Made by a program: the position numbers and the translations under genes
Notes under the pieces: generated by a model
What the model was told of the DNA's origin: nothing
What the model saw: the letters and a program-made list of their open reading frames with translations, nothing else
Databases searched by the model: none
Shown: piece by piece, positions 17,817 through 20,351 of the stretch
How the letters are laid out: each line of letters starts with the position of its first letter
Position numbering within the stretch: the first letter of the stretch is position 1
Source: CAYOCE01 sp964402405
Lineage (GTDB): Bacteria; Pseudomonadota; Alphaproteobacteria; UBA7879
DNA: 20,351 bases
NCBI GenBank assembly: GCA_964402405.1
Contig: CAYOCE010000021.1
Coordinates: forward strand, 1 to 20,351
Direction: 5' to 3'

Positions 17817-18836
17817 TCAGTTGGGGTGGGCTTGGGACTTGAAAATCTTTTCCCGGATCCACTTTAGCCAGGAGGCATTATAGAACTTTCTCTCAATTTT
17901 ACTCATGCGTATATAGCGGATATCAGGAAGTAAAGATTCATAAATGTAGGAGGGATCATGGGCAAAGGGCTTTCGATGTCTCCAAATCAAGAAGTCTTTA
18001 TGGAGACTAGAATCATAGGGGATCAAATATTTTCCTTTAGGGTCCCGACTATACAGAACTGATAAAATAGCCAAATCATGGAGATGATTTTTAAACTCTG
18101 GAAGCTCTGGTTGACTACTAGGACCTTGAATTAATAAAGAAGGATCTAACATATAGTGTAGCCAAGTTTCTATAAAGGTGCGAGACTCCTTATTATTTTT
18201 AACGACTAAGAATCCTCCCAACAGGGTGGGGCCATTATGGCATTTTGGTTCATCGCAATCCAAGCGAAGGAAAACTTCACGTTTGACTGCCTTGTTTGCA
18301 ACACCATAAACTTTCGTGTCTTCATAATAGGCTAAAAGGATGGAATATTGTTTTGTTAAGTCAATCAAGGGCATTAAAGACCCTCTGATCGTGAATCCCA
18401 CATCACAATAGATAATAACGGCATTTTCAGGCGCCCTTTTCATTGCATCCAAAATAATCCAGGGTTTCCATAACCAATATCCTGCCCCTTGTTTTTGATT
18501 TAAGGTAAGTTTATTTTTTTCGACGAACTGGGGATCCAGCATCGACCGCCTATAGTTCATAATGACATCCACACCTCTTCCCAAAGCGGATTGGGCAAGA
18601 GCATATTGATTTCTAAAAAACACCTCATGCCCATCTGCATAGGACACTAAGTATACAGGGGGGCGCCCCGCAGCCACCTGAGGATTCAGATCTAAGTTTG
18701 CTAAAGGATCCAAAGGTTTTGTGGAAATATCAGTGAGGAAAATTAATTTTTGGGCGGTGTAGAGTAAAAAAGAAAGAACCCCAAAGGCAACAAGGGAGGT
18801 TACTAAAAGGATATAAAATTTTTTCCGATAACTCAT
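17817..18836 (-). CDS. Membrane-anchored glycosyltransferase-like protein
   Basis: 339 residues. One N-terminal transmembrane helix (about residues 7-27) after a basic MSYRKK gives a type II topology with the bulk outside the cytoplasm. The soluble part begins YLVSYADG (62-69). It contains GAGYWLWKPWIILDAM (117-132) and YCDVG (143-147), followed by LLGGFLVVKNN (about 205-215). This arrangement resembles poorly characterised GT-A-fold sugar transferases in which a YxDxG replaces the usual DxD metal site. The substrate is unknown; a surface polysaccharide is a guess. An AAAGGA site precedes the ATG. The transporter gene ends 85 bp upstream in the same direction. It sits where rplA would be expected. 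Confidence 0.6.
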   Translation of the reverse strand: MSYRKKFYILLVTSLVAFGVLSFLLYTAQKLIFLTDISTKPLDPLANLDLNPQVAAGRPPVYLVSYADGHEVFFRNQYALAQSALGRGVDVIMNYRRSMLDPQFVEKNKLTLNQKQGAGYWLWKPWIILDAMKRAPENAVIIYCDVGFTIRGSLMPLIDLTKQYSILLAYYEDTKVYGVANKAVKREVFLRLDCDEPKCHNGPTLLGGFLVVKNNKESRTFIETWLHYMLDPSLLIQGPSSQPELPEFKNHLHDLAILSVLYSRDPKGKYLIPYDSSLHKDFLIWRHRKPFAHDPSYIYESLLPDIRYIRMSKIERKFYNASWLKWIREKIFKSQAHPN

Positions 18837-18921
18837 CTAAATTCCTTTCTAAAATAATACAGGGAGACTGCCATATTCAAATAGGGGCTGCAACTTAAAA
18901 AGGAATGCACGCCCTATTATC

Positions 18922-20097
18922 TTATGTCCTTTTAAAAATAATCCTGATTACAAAACTAATCCCCAGGAAATAAAGGGGCATAGGAAACAATGTATCGTTA
19001 TGAAAGCACCCCATCCCAAAGGTGCATAAAGAAATAGTAGCATAGTAAAAAAATCCAAATAAAGCAGAGGCTGTGCCAATGTTATTTTTATATTTTTCTA
19101 AAGCAAGAGACATGCCTGTAGGAAGGATGATTCCGTTTCCCACCATAATTCCCATCATATGGATAAGACTGATGGTAATATTTATCACTCTAGGTGCCTC
19201 TAAAAAATACCCCAAAATAATACATCCAACAAAGCTGGCAGATCCAATCACAATTATTTTTGACCCAAGATTTAGGATTTCTGGAGAGAGTAAGCGATCG
19301 TGAAGTCGCCGGGCAAGATAGGCACCCATTGCCGCACTCATGACAACGAAAAAAAGGCTTAGTCCATATAGAGAAGGGGTTAGACCCAAAAGCTGAAAAT
19401 AAAAAGGCCCTTCGGCGTAATAGCTAAACCCTAGCCCATGGGATCCGCCAATAATCAGAGCAAAACAAATGACTCTGGAATCCTTGATCATCTCTTTGAG
19501 CGTTGCCAAGATAGAAATGTTTCCCCGATTTTCTAAAGCAAGAGTTTCTGTAATTTTTACGAAACTCAATCCTAAAAAGCATAGGCCTAAAAAAATGAGT
19601 AACAAGAATATGGAGGCCCAACCAAAATATTGATCTAATACTCCCCCAGCCATTGATCCAATGGCCCCGAGAGAAGCAACTGTAACTCCCATTGTTGAAA
19701 AGGCTTTTCCTCGTTTGGATCCAGAAAATGTATCACGACACATGGCATGGCCCAAGACGATACAAGCACTTCCTCCGAAGGCTTGGACAAGCCGGCTGAT
19801 CATAAGCATGAAAATAGACACAGAAAAATAACACCCAACACACCCTAAGATATAAAAGGTAAGCCCTATTAACATACAAGGCTTACGACCATGTGTATCG
19901 GAGAGCTTCCCCCAAAATAGGGTGCCAATGCCAATGCCCATAAGGTATACTGTAAGGGTATACTCCGCCCAAGATTTTTTAATAGACAGAAAAGAGGCGA
20001 CATCTGGTAAAGACGGTGTATAAAGGCCTTCAGAAAATTGAGGCAATCCTACAATAAGGAAAAGGAGCCATAAAGCGGGGAAAGAAGTTTTTTTCAT
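18922..20097 (-). CDS. MFS transporter, Bcr/CflA-type drug efflux
   Basis: 391 residues with about 12 hydrophobic helices, the size of the DHA1 family of proton-driven exporters. The N-terminal LYTPSLPDVASFL is typical of Bcr/CflA proteins. Motif A between helices 2 and 3 is intact: GKLSDTHGRKP (63-73). The segment ISRLVQAFGGSACIVLGHAM is the helix 4 region with the Arg found in motif B. Likely role: export of small hydrophobic compounds across the inner membrane; the actual substrate cannot be read from sequence. The ATG follows AGGAG at 4 bases. A small hairpin CTTGG-TCT-CCAAG (20115-20127) lies just upstream of the ribosome binding site and could influence translation. Confidence 0.88.
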   Translation of the reverse strand: MKKTSFPALWLLFLIVGLPQFSEGLYTPSLPDVASFLSIKKSWAEYTLTVYLMGIGIGTLFWGKLSDTHGRKPCMLIGLTFYILGCVGCYFSVSIFMLMISRLVQAFGGSACIVLGHAMCRDTFSGSKRGKAFSTMGVTVASLGAIGSMAGGVLDQYFGWASIFLLLIFLGLCFLGLSFVKITETLALENRGNISILATLKEMIKDSRVICFALIIGGSHGLGFSYYAEGPFYFQLLGLTPSLYGLSLFFVVMSAAMGAYLARRLHDRLLSPEILNLGSKIIVIGSASFVGCIILGYFLEAPRVINITISLIHMMGIMVGNGIILPTGMSLALEKYKNNIGTASALFGFFYYATISLCTFGMGCFHNDTLFPMPLYFLGISFVIRIIFKRT

Positions 20098-20351
20098 ATG
20101 CTCCTTTTACTCTCCTTGGTCTCCAAGATCAATCCTGCAAAAAAGGAGGGATCTATTTTCTTGCCTTACCACCCGACATTAAAAAGAAAGCAACAAATCT
20201 TACGGGGGAAAAATAAAGAGAAAGAGGAGGAAAGGAATAGAAGGAAGAAAAGAAATCGGGGGTGGCGAGGGGCTTTTTCATTTTACCACATATTGGTTTT
20301 TTAAACCACCCCGGCGACTCGCCACGGCATAGCCGAAGGCGTAGCCGGGAA
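20098..20351. other. Non-coding end region with polypurine tract and repeat fragment
   Basis: No supportable gene. Positions about 20203-20256 are almost purely A and G on the plus strand. They are followed by GTGGCGAG (20262-20269), whose inverse CTCGCCAC lies at 20318-20325. GGGGTGG and CCACCCC (20306-20312) can pair as well. The last 30 bases (GGCATAGCCGAAGGCGTAGC) look like the start of another dispersed palindromic repeat that continues past the edge. Confidence 0.5.

Overview
The window reads as a piece of a moderately AT-rich alphaproteobacterial chromosome. RecR, L10, L7/L12, RpoB, RpoC and the M17 aminopeptidase all look proteobacterial and have alphaproteobacterial lengths (RpoB 1388 aa, RpoC 1392 aa). 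Low GC, many long A/T runs, dispersed hairpin repeats, unfamiliar exported proteins, a Fic protein and a Bcr/CflA-type transporter suggest a host-associated lineage such as Holosporales or Rickettsiales-like protist symbionts. That placement is inference from style, not a phylogeny.

Left part (1-4761, all minus strand): an exported protein of unknown family runs off the left edge and carries seven (N/D)SxxL pentads. Next come recR, a 43-aa exported peptide gene with its own strong terminator, a 134-aa membrane-anchored hypothetical protein, a 400-bp AT-rich non-coding stretch with DnaA-box-like sites, and an orphan PotF-like periplasmic polyamine-binding protein. A 60-bp divergent promoter region separates this block from the plus-strand genes.

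Middle (4822-7926): on the plus strand, an M17 leucyl aminopeptidase and then a class II Fic protein with a C-terminal winged helix. The fic gene is preceded by a 10-bp-period direct repeat that creates two perfect TATAAT hexamers. The next 600 bp hold a minus-strand tRNA-Ser(CGA) between two inverted pairs of REP-like hairpins, plus a perfect 18-bp palindrome.

Right part (7927-20097, minus strand): the rplJ-rplL-rpoB-rpoC operon. It has a TTGACA-17-TATAAA promoter with an AT-rich upstream tract, a probable attenuator hairpin between rplL and rpoB, and a REP-like hairpin between rpoB and rpoC. rplK and rplA, which often sit directly upstream of rplJ, are absent. Instead there are a membrane-anchored glycosyltransferase-like protein and an MFS drug-efflux-type transporter. 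The last 250 bp are non-coding, with a polypurine tract and a repeat fragment at the edge.

The core genes (transcription, ribosome, recombination) look ordinary. No CRISPR array, transposase, toxin-antitoxin pair or obvious new multi-gene system is visible. The most unusual items are the exported unknown proteins, the fic promoter repeat, the hairpin doublets around the tRNA, and the altered PotF ligand pocket.
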